From: an uncultured Clostridia bacterium
Lineage (GTDB): Bacteria > Bacillota > Clostridia > Lachnospirales > Anaerotignaceae
NCBI GenBank assembly: GCA_937888765.1
Contig: CALASU010000094.1
Coordinates: forward strand, 1 to 19,568
Length of the DNA stretch: 19,568 nucleotides
Direction: 5' to 3'
Each line of letters opens with the position of its first letter. Positions within the stretch are counted from its first letter, which is position 1. Shown here piece after piece: positions 7,518 through 14,043 of the stretch. The notes beneath the pieces are model-generated. The model did not search any database, was not told the origin of the DNA, and saw nothing but the letters and a program-made list of their open reading frames with translations. A program made the translations under genes and the position numbers.

Positions 7518-7633
7518 GTATGTAATTTTACCGTCTTTGAAAACAGATTGTGATAAAATACAAAAGATTAGAAATATCTATCATAAACTACAGAATAAAC
7601 TACAGACATAACAACAGAAAGAAGGCTTTTTCT

Positions 7634-8809
7634 ATGTATACCATTCGTACTTTAAACAACATTTCCGAAACAGGTCTTGCCAAGCTGCCCGAAGGCGAAT
7701 TTACCATTGATGCCCATGCAGAAAACCCCGAAGGCATTATCCTGCGCAGCTATGATATGCACCACATGACACTGCCCGATTCCCTGCTTGCCGTAGCAAG
7801 AGCAGGTGCAGGCACAAATAATATCCCCATCGAAAAATGTACCGATATGGGTGTACCTGTATTCAATACCCCCGGTGCAAATGCAAACGCGGTAAAAGAA
7901 CTGGTACTGTGTGCCCTGCTGGCATCCTCCAGACGTATCATTGCGGGCTCCAACTGGGTACAGACACTGACAGACGGAAAAGAAGACATTGAAAAAGCCG
8001 TAGAAGCCAACAAAAAAGTATATACAGGCCCCGAAATCGCAGGCAAAACTCTGGGTGTCATCGGTTTGGGTGCAATCGGCGTACTGGTTGCCAATGCGGC
8101 TCTGGATCTGGGTATGGAAGTCATCGGCTATGATCCATTCCTCTCTCTGGAATCCGCATGGCATCTGTCCCCCGCTGTTGTACGTGAAGAATCCATTGAA
8201 GATGTGGTTTCCAAATGCGATTATATTACGCTGCATATTCCCTTAAATGATAAAACACGACACACCTTCGATGAAAAGCTGTTTTCCGTAACAAAGCCCG
8301 GTGCAAGACTGTTAAACTATGCCCGCGGCGGTCTGGTAGACAACGAAGCATTGAAAAAAGCCATTGAAGACGGCATCATCGCCCGCTATATGGTAGACTT
8401 TCCTTCCGAAGACCTGCTCGGTAACCCTTGGAATATCATCGTAACCCCTCATCTGGGCGCATCCACACCCGAATCCGAGGAAAACTGTGCGGTTATGGCA
8501 GCACAGCAAATCAGAGAATACCTGCGTTACGGCAATATCAAAAACTCTGTAAACTTCCCCAGATGTGAAGTGCCTTATAACGGCAAACCCCGTATTGCCA
8601 TTTCTCACCGCAATATTGTAAATATGATCGGTCAGCTCGGTGCAGTCTTTACCAAATATCATGTCAACATCGACAAGCTGGTAAATAACTCCAAGGGCGA
8701 CCTTGCATATAACATCGTTGTATGCGATAATTTACCTGATGACATACAGGGCATGATTGATGACCTGTATGCAATCAATACCGTTATGAAAGTACGTATA
8801 TTTGAATAA
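7634..8809 (+). CDS. serA: D-3-phosphoglycerate dehydrogenase SerA, short form with ACT domain
   Basis: Oxidises 3-phosphoglycerate to 3-phosphohydroxypyruvate with NAD, the first step of serine synthesis. 391 residues: an N-terminal substrate domain (VARAGAGTNNIPIEKC, VFNTPGANANAVKE), a Rossmann NAD domain with GLGAIG (144-149) and acidic D167 after the second strand, the catalytic R231 in ARGGLVDNEAL and H273 in TPHLGASTPESEEN, and a C-terminal ACT domain (~318-391, PRIAISHRNIVNMIGQLGAV) that usually binds serine for feedback inhibition. The ATG at 7634 is used; the same frame is open back to ~7550, but that part is AT-rich, unlike the family and lacks a ribosome site. The DUF1015 gene follows after 30 bp, probably in the same transcript. 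Confidence 0.95.
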   Translation: MYTIRTLNNISETGLAKLPEGEFTIDAHAENPEGIILRSYDMHHMTLPDSLLAVARAGAGTNNIPIEKCTDMGVPVFNTPGANANAVKELVLCALLASSRRIIAGSNWVQTLTDGKEDIEKAVEANKKVYTGPEIAGKTLGVIGLGAIGVLVANAALDLGMEVIGYDPFLSLESAWHLSPAVVREESIEDVVSKCDYITLHIPLNDKTRHTFDEKLFSVTKPGARLLNYARGGLVDNEALKKAIEDGIIARYMVDFPSEDLLGNPWNIIVTPHLGASTPESEENCAVMAAQQIREYLRYGNIKNSVNFPRCEVPYNGKPRIAISHRNIVNMIGQLGAVFTKYHVNIDKLVNNSKGDLAYNIVVCDNLPDDIQGMIDDLYAINTVMKVRIFE

Positions 8810-8839
8810 ATGCAGTTTTCAGAATAGGAGGAATATATA

Positions 8840-10087
8840 ATGGCTACTATCAGACCCTTTATGGCAATCCGCCCCACTGCTGCTTATGCCAAAGCAGTTG
8901 CGGCACTGCCTTATGATGTTATGAACAGTGAAGAAGCAAGAGAAATGGTAAAGGATCAGCCCTTTTCCTTTCTCCATATAGATAAAGCAGAGGTTGATCT
9001 GCCCGAAGGTACAGACATTTACAGCGATGCTGTTTATGCCAAAGCAAAGGAAAATCTGGAACGCATGATTCAGCAGGGCGTATTTGAGCAGGACCTCCTG
9101 CCCAATCTGTATATCTATCGTCTGACAATGAACGGCAAAAGCCAGACAGGTCTGGTCTGCTGTACGTCCGTTGACGAATATCTGGACAACACCATCAAAA
9201 GACATGAGCTGACCCGTACAGACAAAGAAGCTGACCGTATCCGTCATGTAGACACACTGAATGCAAACACTGGCCCGATCTTCCTTGCATACAAAGAAAA
9301 TCTCGATGCAAAAGCCATCATCGACGGCTGGACAGCGGCAGTTGCTCCCGTTTATGATTTCGTTTCCGAAGATGGCATCGGACACACAGTCTGGATGATC
9401 GACAGCGATACAGAAATCGGTATGCTAGTACAGTCTTTCCTGAATGTAGAAAATCTGTATATCGCAGACGGACATCATCGTAATGCTTCCGCAGTAAAGG
9501 TTGCACTGAAACGCAGAGTGGAAAAACCCTATTTCACAGGCGAAGAAGAATTCAACTATTATCTGTCCGTACTGTTTGCGGCAGATGAATTGTATGTTAT
9601 GGACTATAACAGAGTGGTAAAAGACCTGAACGGCTATGATGCAGAGGGCTTCCTGAATAAGATCGGCGAAAAATTCGATATCGCTCCCTATACAGGCGAA
9701 GGACAGTATCGCCCCGAAGCAAGACATACTTTTGGGTTGTATCTGGAAAACAAATGGTATAAACTGACTGCAAAAGAAGAGATACTGAGTGATGATCCCG
9801 TACTGGGCTTGGATGTTTCTATCCTGCAGAAAGAACTGCTGGAGCCTGTGCTTGCCATTGGCGACCCCAGAACAGACAAACGCATCGACTTTGTAGGCGG
9901 TATCCGCGGTCTGGAAGAACTGGAAAGACGCGTGGACAGCGGCGAAATGAAGCTGGCGTTTTCCATGTTCCCCACTTCCATGAGAGAGCTGATGGACGTA
10001 GCAGACGAAGGTCTGACCATGCCCCCCAAATCCACATGGTTTGAACCCAAGCTGAGAAGCGGTCTGTTCATCCACGATTTAGGGTAA
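8840..10087 (+). CDS. DUF1015 family protein, serine-cluster associated
   Basis: A 415-residue cytosolic protein of the DUF1015 family. Typical pieces are the N-terminal IRPFMAIRPTAAYAKAVAALPYDVMN (start of the family), HIDKAEVDLPEG, the block RHELTRTDKEADRIRHVDTLNANTGPIF (121-148), the strongly conserved ADGHHRNASA (209-218), and the C-terminal IDFVGG...AFSMFPTSMRELMDVADEGLTMPPKSTWFEPKLRSGLF. No signal peptide or membrane segment. AGGAGG lies 8 nt before the ATG, and the gene is 30 bp after serA. The biochemical function is not established. The DGHHR motif recalls the ParB/sulfiredoxin-like fold that includes an archaeal serine kinase, and the cluster lacks serB, so a phosphoserine- or serine-handling role is a reasonable inference only. 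A palindromic trailer starts one base after its stop. Confidence 0.9.
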   Translation: MATIRPFMAIRPTAAYAKAVAALPYDVMNSEEAREMVKDQPFSFLHIDKAEVDLPEGTDIYSDAVYAKAKENLERMIQQGVFEQDLLPNLYIYRLTMNGKSQTGLVCCTSVDEYLDNTIKRHELTRTDKEADRIRHVDTLNANTGPIFLAYKENLDAKAIIDGWTAAVAPVYDFVSEDGIGHTVWMIDSDTEIGMLVQSFLNVENLYIADGHHRNASAVKVALKRRVEKPYFTGEEEFNYYLSVLFAADELYVMDYNRVVKDLNGYDAEGFLNKIGEKFDIAPYTGEGQYRPEARHTFGLYLENKWYKLTAKEEILSDDPVLGLDVSILQKELLEPVLAIGDPRTDKRIDFVGGIRGLEELERRVDSGEMKLAFSMFPTSMRELMDVADEGLTMPPKSTWFEPKLRSGLFIHDLG

Positions 10088-10088
10088 A

Positions 10089-10138
10089 GACCTTGGGGGC
10101 GTTGCCCCCAATACCCCCACGAGGGGGTCACCCCCTCG
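10089..10138 (+). repeat. Palindromic trailer element after the DUF1015 gene
   Basis: Two GC-rich perfect palindromes in tandem: TTGGGGGCGTTGCCCCCAA (10093-10111) and CGAGGGGGTCACCCCCTCG (10120-10138). The first, with its GACC prefix (10089-10092), is identical over 23 bp to the reverse complement of 12389-12411, where it follows gltX. Both copies begin 0-1 nt after a stop codon. Confidence 0.9.
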
Positions 10139-10147
10139 ACCCGATTA

Positions 10148-10183
10148 AAAAAAGCGATTTTCTAAATAGAAAATCGCTTTTTT
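10148..10183. terminator. Bidirectional terminator hairpin; left 36-bp direct repeat
   Basis: A-run, GCGATTTTCT / AGAAAATCGC stem, T-run. It can terminate transcripts from both directions (DUF1015 gene from the left, XRE gene from the right). It matches 10752-10787 at 35 of 36 positions in direct orientation (T10167 versus C10771). The XRE stop codon (10184-10182) overlaps its end. Confidence 0.9.
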
Positions 10184-10484
10184 AGTGTTCATATAATAGA
10201 GCATTTATCATATCAAAAATAATTTTTTGATGTTCTGGCAGAAGGCTTTTAAATGTATCTAAAAATGTCCAATCTTCTTCCATAGAAGAAAAACCGAGTA
10301 ATTCATTTGGTGTAACTTGTAAAACATGAGCAAGAGTAATCAAATCATCAAAAGAAGGCTCATTACGACCACTTTCATAATTCGCAATTGCAGTATATCC
10401 ATAATTTAAAACCTTTGCCAACTCTATCTGAGAAAAATTTTTTTGTTTTCTATATTTTTTTAAATTTTTTGCAAAATCCGACAC
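10182..10484 (-). CDS. XRE-family (Cro/CI-type) HTH transcriptional regulator
   Basis: A 100-residue protein with an N-terminal HTH_3 domain (~5-63): LKKYRKQKNFSQIELAKVL, recognition-helix region YTAIANYESGRNEPSFDDL, then LAHVLQVTPNELLGF. The C-terminal ~35 residues (DTFKSLLPEHQKIIFDMINALL) form a probable dimerisation helix pair. The GTG at 10484 is chosen because GGGGGTGAT lies just upstream. Codon use is strongly AT-rich (AAT, TTA, ATT) compared with the CTG/GGC-rich ser genes beside it, suggesting acquisition. It is divergent from the RHH gene at 10583. A promoter (TTGACT, 17 bp, TAAAGT) overlaps two direct TACTTTA repeats, consistent with autoregulation. Its stop overlaps a duplicated hairpin. 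Confidence 0.9.
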   Translation of the reverse strand: MSDFAKNLKKYRKQKNFSQIELAKVLNYGYTAIANYESGRNEPSFDDLITLAHVLQVTPNELLGFSSMEEDWTFLDTFKSLLPEHQKIIFDMINALLYEH

Positions 10485-10507
10485 AAAATCACCCCCGAAA
10501 TCAATCT

Positions 10508-10560
10508 TACTTTATCCTACTTTAGGCGAAAAGTCAATACTAAGAGCGATACTGTAGTAT
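10508..10560. promoter_or_regulatory. Divergent XRE/RHH promoter region with candidate operators
   Basis: Minus-strand promoter for the XRE gene: -35 TTGACT (10537-10532), 17 bp, -10 TAAAGT (10514-10509). Direct repeats TACTTTA at 10508-10514 and 10518-10524 are spaced one helical turn apart and cover the -10. On the RHH side there is a near-perfect dyad ATACT-GT-AGTAT (10549-10560), nested in CAATACT...AGTATTG. The layout resembles a small two-repressor switch; binding is inferred. Confidence 0.6.
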
Positions 10561-10582
10561 TGTTGCAATAGAGGTGAGAAAA

Positions 10583-10738
10583 ATGCGACCACTAAAACAA
10601 AAAGTAAGCATCACATTAGATGAAGATATTGTAAAAAGAATCAAAGACATGGCAGAGGAAGAACAGCGTTCTTTTTCTCAGTATATCAATCTGATTCTGA
10701 CAGAACATTTAAAGAACACTGATAAAGCTAAACAGTAA
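10583..10738 (+). CDS. Ribbon-helix-helix (Arc/CopG-type) small regulator
   Basis: A 51-residue protein. KQKVSITLDEDIVKRIKDMAEEEQRSFSQYINLILTEHL fits the RHH pattern: a short basic beta-strand (KVSITL) that pairs in a dimer and enters the DNA groove, helix A (DEDIVKRIKDMAEEE) and helix B after the turn residue S (SFSQYINLILTEHL). The ATG at 10583 follows GAGGTGAG with about 5 nt spacing. Divergent from the XRE gene. No toxin-like partner ORF follows; a duplicated hairpin terminator begins 14 nt after its stop. AT-rich composition matches the XRE gene, not the host neighbours. Likely role: DNA-binding repressor of its own or the XRE promoter. Confidence 0.85.
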   Translation: MRPLKQKVSITLDEDIVKRIKDMAEEEQRSFSQYINLILTEHLKNTDKAKQ

Positions 10739-10751
10739 AAAACATTTCATC

Positions 10752-10787
10752 AAAAAAGCGATTTTCTAAACAGAAAATCGCTTTTTT
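10752..10787. terminator. Bidirectional terminator hairpin; right 36-bp direct repeat
   Basis: Same A-run/stem/T-run structure as 10148-10183, 604 bp away, with a single loop difference. It can end the RHH transcript from the left and the PfoR-like transcript from the right. Confidence 0.9.
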
Positions 10788-10796
10788 ATATAGGGT

Positions 10797-10839
10797 CGAG
10801 GGGGTTACCCCCTCGCAGGGTGTGGGACAGCGTCCCACA
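10797..10839 (-). repeat. Palindromic trailer element after the PfoR-like gene
   Basis: CGAGGGGGTTACCCCCTCG (10797-10815) and TGTGGGACAGCGTCCCACA (10821-10839). Read on the minus strand, the order (P1 palindrome, ACCC, CGAGGGGG palindrome, ACCC, hairpin) is the same as in the trailer after the DUF1015 gene. It begins about 4 nt after the stop codon of the minus-strand gene. Confidence 0.88.
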
Positions 10840-10842
10840 AAC

Positions 10843-11937
10843 TTACAGATCCAGTTTCAGATCATTTTCTTTAATCAGACCTTTTTTCCGCATAGGATAT
10901 GCAAAGAGCAGTGTCAGCACCGCAGGCAGAACAAAGGAAATCAAACCCAGACCAATCCAGTCCATAGAAGTAATTGCTGTTTTTGTCCCTGCCGCCATAT
11001 CATTCAGCCAGCCTGTATATACACCAATCTGCCCAACCAGGCCGCAAGTCCCCATACCGGATGCAACAGCATCGCCGTTCATCTGCATACGAAATACACA
11101 TGTTGCCAGAGGTCCTGTTACTGCCGCCGCCAATGTAGGAGGAATCCAGATCAGAGGGTTCTTAATAATATTCGGCACCTGCAGCATGGATGTACCAATG
11201 CCCTGTGCAACCAGACCGCCCCATTTGTTTTCTTTAAAGCTCATTACCGCAAAGCCAACCATCTGCGCACAGCAGCCCGCAACAGCCGCACCTCCTGCAA
11301 GTCCTGTCAACCCCAGTGCCGCACAGATTGCCGCAGAACTGATGGGCAGTGTCAGTGCCATCCCCATAATCACAGAAACCATAATCCCCATGAAGAAGGG
11401 CTGAAGATCTGTCGCCCACATGATTGCATTGCCAACAGCACTTGCCGCTGCACCGATAGAAGGAGCCCACCACATCGCAAGCAGGATACCTACGCAGATC
11501 GTTACAGAGGGTGTCACGATAATATCAATTTTTGTTTCTTTGGAAACCAGTTTCCCAAACTCTGCCGCAAATACTGTGATAACCAGTACTGCCAGAGGGC
11601 CGCCTGCGCCGCCAAGGCTATTCGCCGCCGCACCTACGGCAACCAATGAGAACAGTGCCAGAGGGGGACATTTCAGAGCATACCCAATGGCTACCGCCAT
11701 AGCAGGACCGGCTGCCGCCTGCGCAAAGCCGCCGATTTCCACCAGTTTTTCCACACCACACTGCTGTCCCAGTGTTTTCAGAATCGTACCGATCAGCAGA
11801 GAAGCAAACAGCCCCTGTGCCATCGCACCAAGTGCATCAATCCCGTACCGTTTTGCCGAAAATTCAATATCTTTTTTCGCCAGGAAAGCAGCAAAACCTG
11901 TTTTGCTCGCTTTTTTCTTTTTTTTTGTTTTTCCCAT
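10843..11937 (-). CDS. PfoR / PTS_EIIC_2-type polytopic membrane protein
   Basis: A 364-residue membrane protein of the PTS_EIIC_2 / PfoR (COG3641-type) family, annotated either as a stand-alone PTS sugar transporter IIC or, from Clostridium perfringens, as a toxin regulator. It has a basic N-terminus (MGKTKKKKKASKTG), a conserved KDIEFSAKRYGIDALGAMAQGLFASLLIGTI segment, and about 9-10 hydrophobic Gly/Ala-rich segments, including SSAAICAALGLTGLAGGAAVAGCCAQMVGFAVMSFKENKWGGLVAQGIGTSMLQVPNI. No IIA or IIB domain is fused or adjacent, so true PTS transport is unproven. The ATG at 11937 follows GGAGGAG. A strong promoter lies at 11994-12022. Downstream it runs into a palindromic trailer and a shared terminator. 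Confidence 0.85.
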   Translation of the reverse strand: MGKTKKKKKASKTGFAAFLAKKDIEFSAKRYGIDALGAMAQGLFASLLIGTILKTLGQQCGVEKLVEIGGFAQAAAGPAMAVAIGYALKCPPLALFSLVAVGAAANSLGGAGGPLAVLVITVFAAEFGKLVSKETKIDIIVTPSVTICVGILLAMWWAPSIGAAASAVGNAIMWATDLQPFFMGIMVSVIMGMALTLPISSAAICAALGLTGLAGGAAVAGCCAQMVGFAVMSFKENKWGGLVAQGIGTSMLQVPNIIKNPLIWIPPTLAAAVTGPLATCVFRMQMNGDAVASGMGTCGLVGQIGVYTGWLNDMAAGTKTAITSMDWIGLGLISFVLPAVLTLLFAYPMRKKGLIKENDLKLDL

Positions 11938-11993
11938 TTTATTGCTCCTCCATCATCATTCTTTACAGATGTCAAGACACACAAATTTCCTAG

Positions 11994-12022
11994 AGTATAC
12001 ACTTTTCTTTTTGAAAACGCAA
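11994..12022 (-). promoter_or_regulatory. Sigma-A promoter of the PfoR-like gene
   Basis: Minus strand: -35 TTGCGT (12022-12017), 17 bp spacer, -10 TATACT (11999-11994). The start lies about 50 nt upstream of the coding sequence. Confidence 0.75.
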
Positions 12023-12116
12023 TCCTTCTTTTGATAAAATTTGAAATTTTTTTTACAGGATAAAGCAGGTATTTTTGCTTATACTAAGAACAGAACAAAA
12101 GGAGGGACGATTGTTT

Positions 12117-12287
12117 ATGAAAAAATTTACAACAGGTATGCTGCTGGGCGGCGCAATGACAATGGCAGGGCTTGGCTATATGATGCAGGATAAAAACCGC
12201 TACCAGAAGGTCGTAAAAAAAGGGAAGAAAATGGCTGTAAAAGCTGAGGAAGTCATGGATGATGTGCTCGATGACCTGATGCCATAA
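12117..12287 (+). CDS. 56-residue small protein, N-terminal hydrophobic, charged C-terminus (YtxH-like)
   Basis: MKKFTTGMLLGGAMTMAGLGYMMQ forms a short Gly-rich hydrophobic segment that could insert in the membrane, then a basic stretch (KKGKKMAVKAEE) and an acidic end (VMDDVLDDLMP). This resembles small single-span YtxH-like or phasin-like proteins of Firmicutes; no function is assigned. AAGGAGG lies upstream: it is 11 nt from the ATG at 12117 and 5 nt from an in-frame TTG at 12111, so a 58-residue form starting at TTG is possible. A TATACT -10-like box at 12080-12085 lacks a good -35. It ends in a strong terminator and is divergent from the PfoR-like gene. Confidence 0.75.
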   Translation: MKKFTTGMLLGGAMTMAGLGYMMQDKNRYQKVVKKGKKMAVKAEEVMDDVLDDLMP

Positions 12288-12295
12288 AACACAAA

Positions 12296-12334
12296 AACAG
12301 AGGCGAAACTCGCCTCTGTTTGCTTTTTCTTTTC
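12296..12334. terminator. Bidirectional intrinsic terminator between the small protein gene and gltX
   Basis: AACAGAGGCGA (12296-12306), loop AAC, TCGCCTCTGTT (12310-12320): a perfect 11-bp stem with a T-rich tract to the right and an A-rich tract to the left, so it can serve both convergent genes. Confidence 0.9.
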
Positions 12335-12411
12335 GAGGGACTCTTTCCCTCGAGCTCCCTGCAAGGGGAGTTATTTCCCTCTAGGGGTTTGGGGGCAACG
12401 CCCCCAAGGTC
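12334..12411 (-). repeat. Palindromic trailer element after gltX
   Basis: Directly next to the gltX stop (12414-12412). Reading the minus strand: GACC plus TTGGGGGCGTTGCCCCCAA (12407-12389), then a GAGGGAAATAACTCCCC segment, GCAGGGAGCT, and the palindrome CGAGGGA...TCCCTCG (12352-12334). The first module is identical to the one at 10089-10111. The later modules match the element at 19519-19565. Confidence 0.85.
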
Positions 12412-13860
12412 TTATTTGCTCAGTAATTCAATGCCTTTTTTCACTCTGCGGATAGATTCTTCCTTGCCCAGAATGTCAGCCAGTTCCATCGCACCGCCAG
12501 GGGATGTGGGTTCGCCGGAGAGTGCTGTTCTTACAGGCCACAGCATCTGACCATTTTTGATACCCATTTCACCGATCAGTGCCATCAGTGTGTCATGGAT
12601 CACTGTTGTATTCCAGTCTTCGATGCCTTCCAGTACGGGCAGTGCCGCCTGCAGGGAAGCCAGAGCGATTTCGTCATTTGTTTTCATTTTCTTGTGTGTA
12701 TACAGCTCTGTGCCGTATTCGGGCAGTTCTTTAAAGAACGCTACCAGACCGGGGATGTCGTTCAGTGTTTCCAGACGTTTCTGCAGCAGTGCCGCAATCT
12801 TCTTGTAGTCCAGACCTGTGCCAGCCAGTGCTTCTTCCAGCTTAGGCTGTGCCAGTGCAAAGTATTTGTCGAAATCCATTGCTTTCAGGTATTCGCTGTT
12901 CATCCATGTCAGCTTCTTGATATCGAAGATGGAAGGAGATTTGCTCAGACCTGCAATGTCGAATTTTTCTTCCAGTTCTTTCAGAGAGAAGATTTCTGTG
13001 TTGTCGGAAGGGCTCCAGCCCAGCAGAGCGATATAGTTCATGATCGCTTCTACTACATAGCCTTCGTTTACCAGATCTTCAAAGGATTTATCGCCGTGAC
13101 GTTTGGACAGCTTATGTGTTGCATCACGCATAACTGCGGGCAGATGCACATATACGGGTTTTTCCCAGCCGAATGCATCATACAGCAGATTGTATTTGGG
13201 TGTGGAAGACAGATATTCACTGCCTCTTACAACGTGTGTAATTTTCATCAGATGGTCGTCCACTACGTTTGCAAAGTTGTATGTGGGGAAACCGTCCGCT
13301 TTCATCAGAATCTGGTCATCCAGTTCTGTGTTTTCTACTGTAATATCGCCGTAAACCACATCGCTGAATGTAGTTGTGCCTGCATCGGGCATTTTCTGAC
13401 GGATTACGAAAGGTTCGCCTGCATCCAGTTTTGCCTGTACCTCTTCTTTGGACAGGTGCAGACAGTGACGGTCATATTTTGCAAAGGACGCACCTTCGCC
13501 GTTTTCTTCCTTCAGGCTTTCCAGTCTTTCCTTTGTACAGAAGCAGTAATATGCTTCGCCTTTTTCCACCAGTTCTTTTGCATAGTCCATGTACATGCCC
13601 ATTCTTTCAGACTGTACATAAGGGCCGTATTCACCGCCCACATCGGGGCCTTCATCGTGCTGCAAGCCTGTCATCTTCATTGTCTTGTAGATCACATCCA
13701 CAGAGCCTTCTACCAGTCTGCCCTGGTCTGTGTCCTCAATACGCAGGATGAATTTCCCGCCCTGAGATTTTGCAATCAGATATTCATACAATGCTGTACG
13801 CAGATTACCAATATGCATATACCCCGTAGGAGAAGGGGCAAATCTTGTTCTGATTTCCAT
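12412..13860 (-). CDS. gltX: Glutamyl-tRNA synthetase
   Basis: Class I synthetase charging tRNA-Glu (and in most Firmicutes also tRNA-Gln, later amidated). 482 residues, the usual length. It has the RFAPSPTGYMHIGNLRTALY start with HIGN (16-19, HIGH motif), LRIEDTD (39-45), the second signature HKLSKRHGD with KLSKR (250-254, KMSKS equivalent), and a zinc-type motif C106-x-C108-x24-C133-x-H135 as in the E. coli enzyme. NYIALLGWSPSDN and the C-terminal helical anticodon domain follow. The ATG at 13860 follows AAAGGAAG. Its promoter (TTTACA, 17 bp, TAAACT) lies at 13903-13931, and the gene ends in a palindromic trailer plus bidirectional terminator. Confidence 0.97.
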   Translation of the reverse strand: MEIRTRFAPSPTGYMHIGNLRTALYEYLIAKSQGGKFILRIEDTDQGRLVEGSVDVIYKTMKMTGLQHDEGPDVGGEYGPYVQSERMGMYMDYAKELVEKGEAYYCFCTKERLESLKEENGEGASFAKYDRHCLHLSKEEVQAKLDAGEPFVIRQKMPDAGTTTFSDVVYGDITVENTELDDQILMKADGFPTYNFANVVDDHLMKITHVVRGSEYLSSTPKYNLLYDAFGWEKPVYVHLPAVMRDATHKLSKRHGDKSFEDLVNEGYVVEAIMNYIALLGWSPSDNTEIFSLKELEEKFDIAGLSKSPSIFDIKKLTWMNSEYLKAMDFDKYFALAQPKLEEALAGTGLDYKKIAALLQKRLETLNDIPGLVAFFKELPEYGTELYTHKKMKTNDEIALASLQAALPVLEGIEDWNTTVIHDTLMALIGEMGIKNGQMLWPVRTALSGEPTSPGGAMELADILGKEESIRRVKKGIELLSK

Positions 13861-13902
13861 GTTGTTTCTTCCTTTCTTATGTTAAAATTTTTCCTTGATA
13901 AC

Positions 13903-13931
13903 AGTTTAAACGGAAAACGCCTTTCTGTAAA
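13903..13931 (-). promoter_or_regulatory. Sigma-A promoter of gltX
   Basis: Minus strand: -35 TTTACA (13931-13926), 17 bp, -10 TAAACT (13908-13903). It lies about 43 nt upstream of the ATG, with no T-box visible between. Confidence 0.65.
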
Positions 13932-13971
13932 GTAGTGCACAGCGTAAGATGATGGAATTTTTCACTTTTTC

Positions 13972-14000
13972 TTGCACCATTTCCCCCTTTTTGGTATACT
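13972..14000 (+). promoter_or_regulatory. Sigma-A promoter of the AI-2E family transporter gene
   Basis: -35 TTGCAC (13972-13977), 17 bp spacer, -10 TATACT (13995-14000). The -35 hexamer is also the most upstream in-frame TTG, which rules out that codon as the translation start. Confidence 0.78.
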
Positions 14001-14043
14001 GCTTTCTAACCTATATAAACTACACCTGCAAGGAGTTGATTAT

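Noticed and set aside
7550..7633. N-terminal extension of SerA
   Set aside because: AT-rich, without family similarity or ribosome site; the conserved SerA N-terminus begins at the ATG at 7634.
10182..10738. Toxin-antitoxin system made of the XRE and RHH genes
   Set aside because: The genes are divergent rather than co-directional, both look like DNA-binding proteins, and no toxin ORF is present in the unit.
10089..10839. CRISPR array
   Set aside because: Repeats are few, palindromic and not regularly spaced; there are no cas genes.
10093..10841. Long terminal inverted repeats of a transposon
   Set aside because: The outer GC-rich parts do align in inverted orientation, but the same modules occur after gltX and near the MBL gene without the cassette. 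They are better read as trailers of the two convergent host genes. The inner hairpins fit direct repeats better.
12595..13935. 446-residue open frame opposite gltX
   Set aside because: gltX is fully conserved on the minus strand; the plus-strand frame is Phe/Cys/Gln-rich without recognisable motifs.
13972..14043. N-terminal extension of the AI-2E family protein
   Set aside because: It would start at the TTG that forms the -35 box and read through the promoter. The TTG at 14044 has a good ribosome site.
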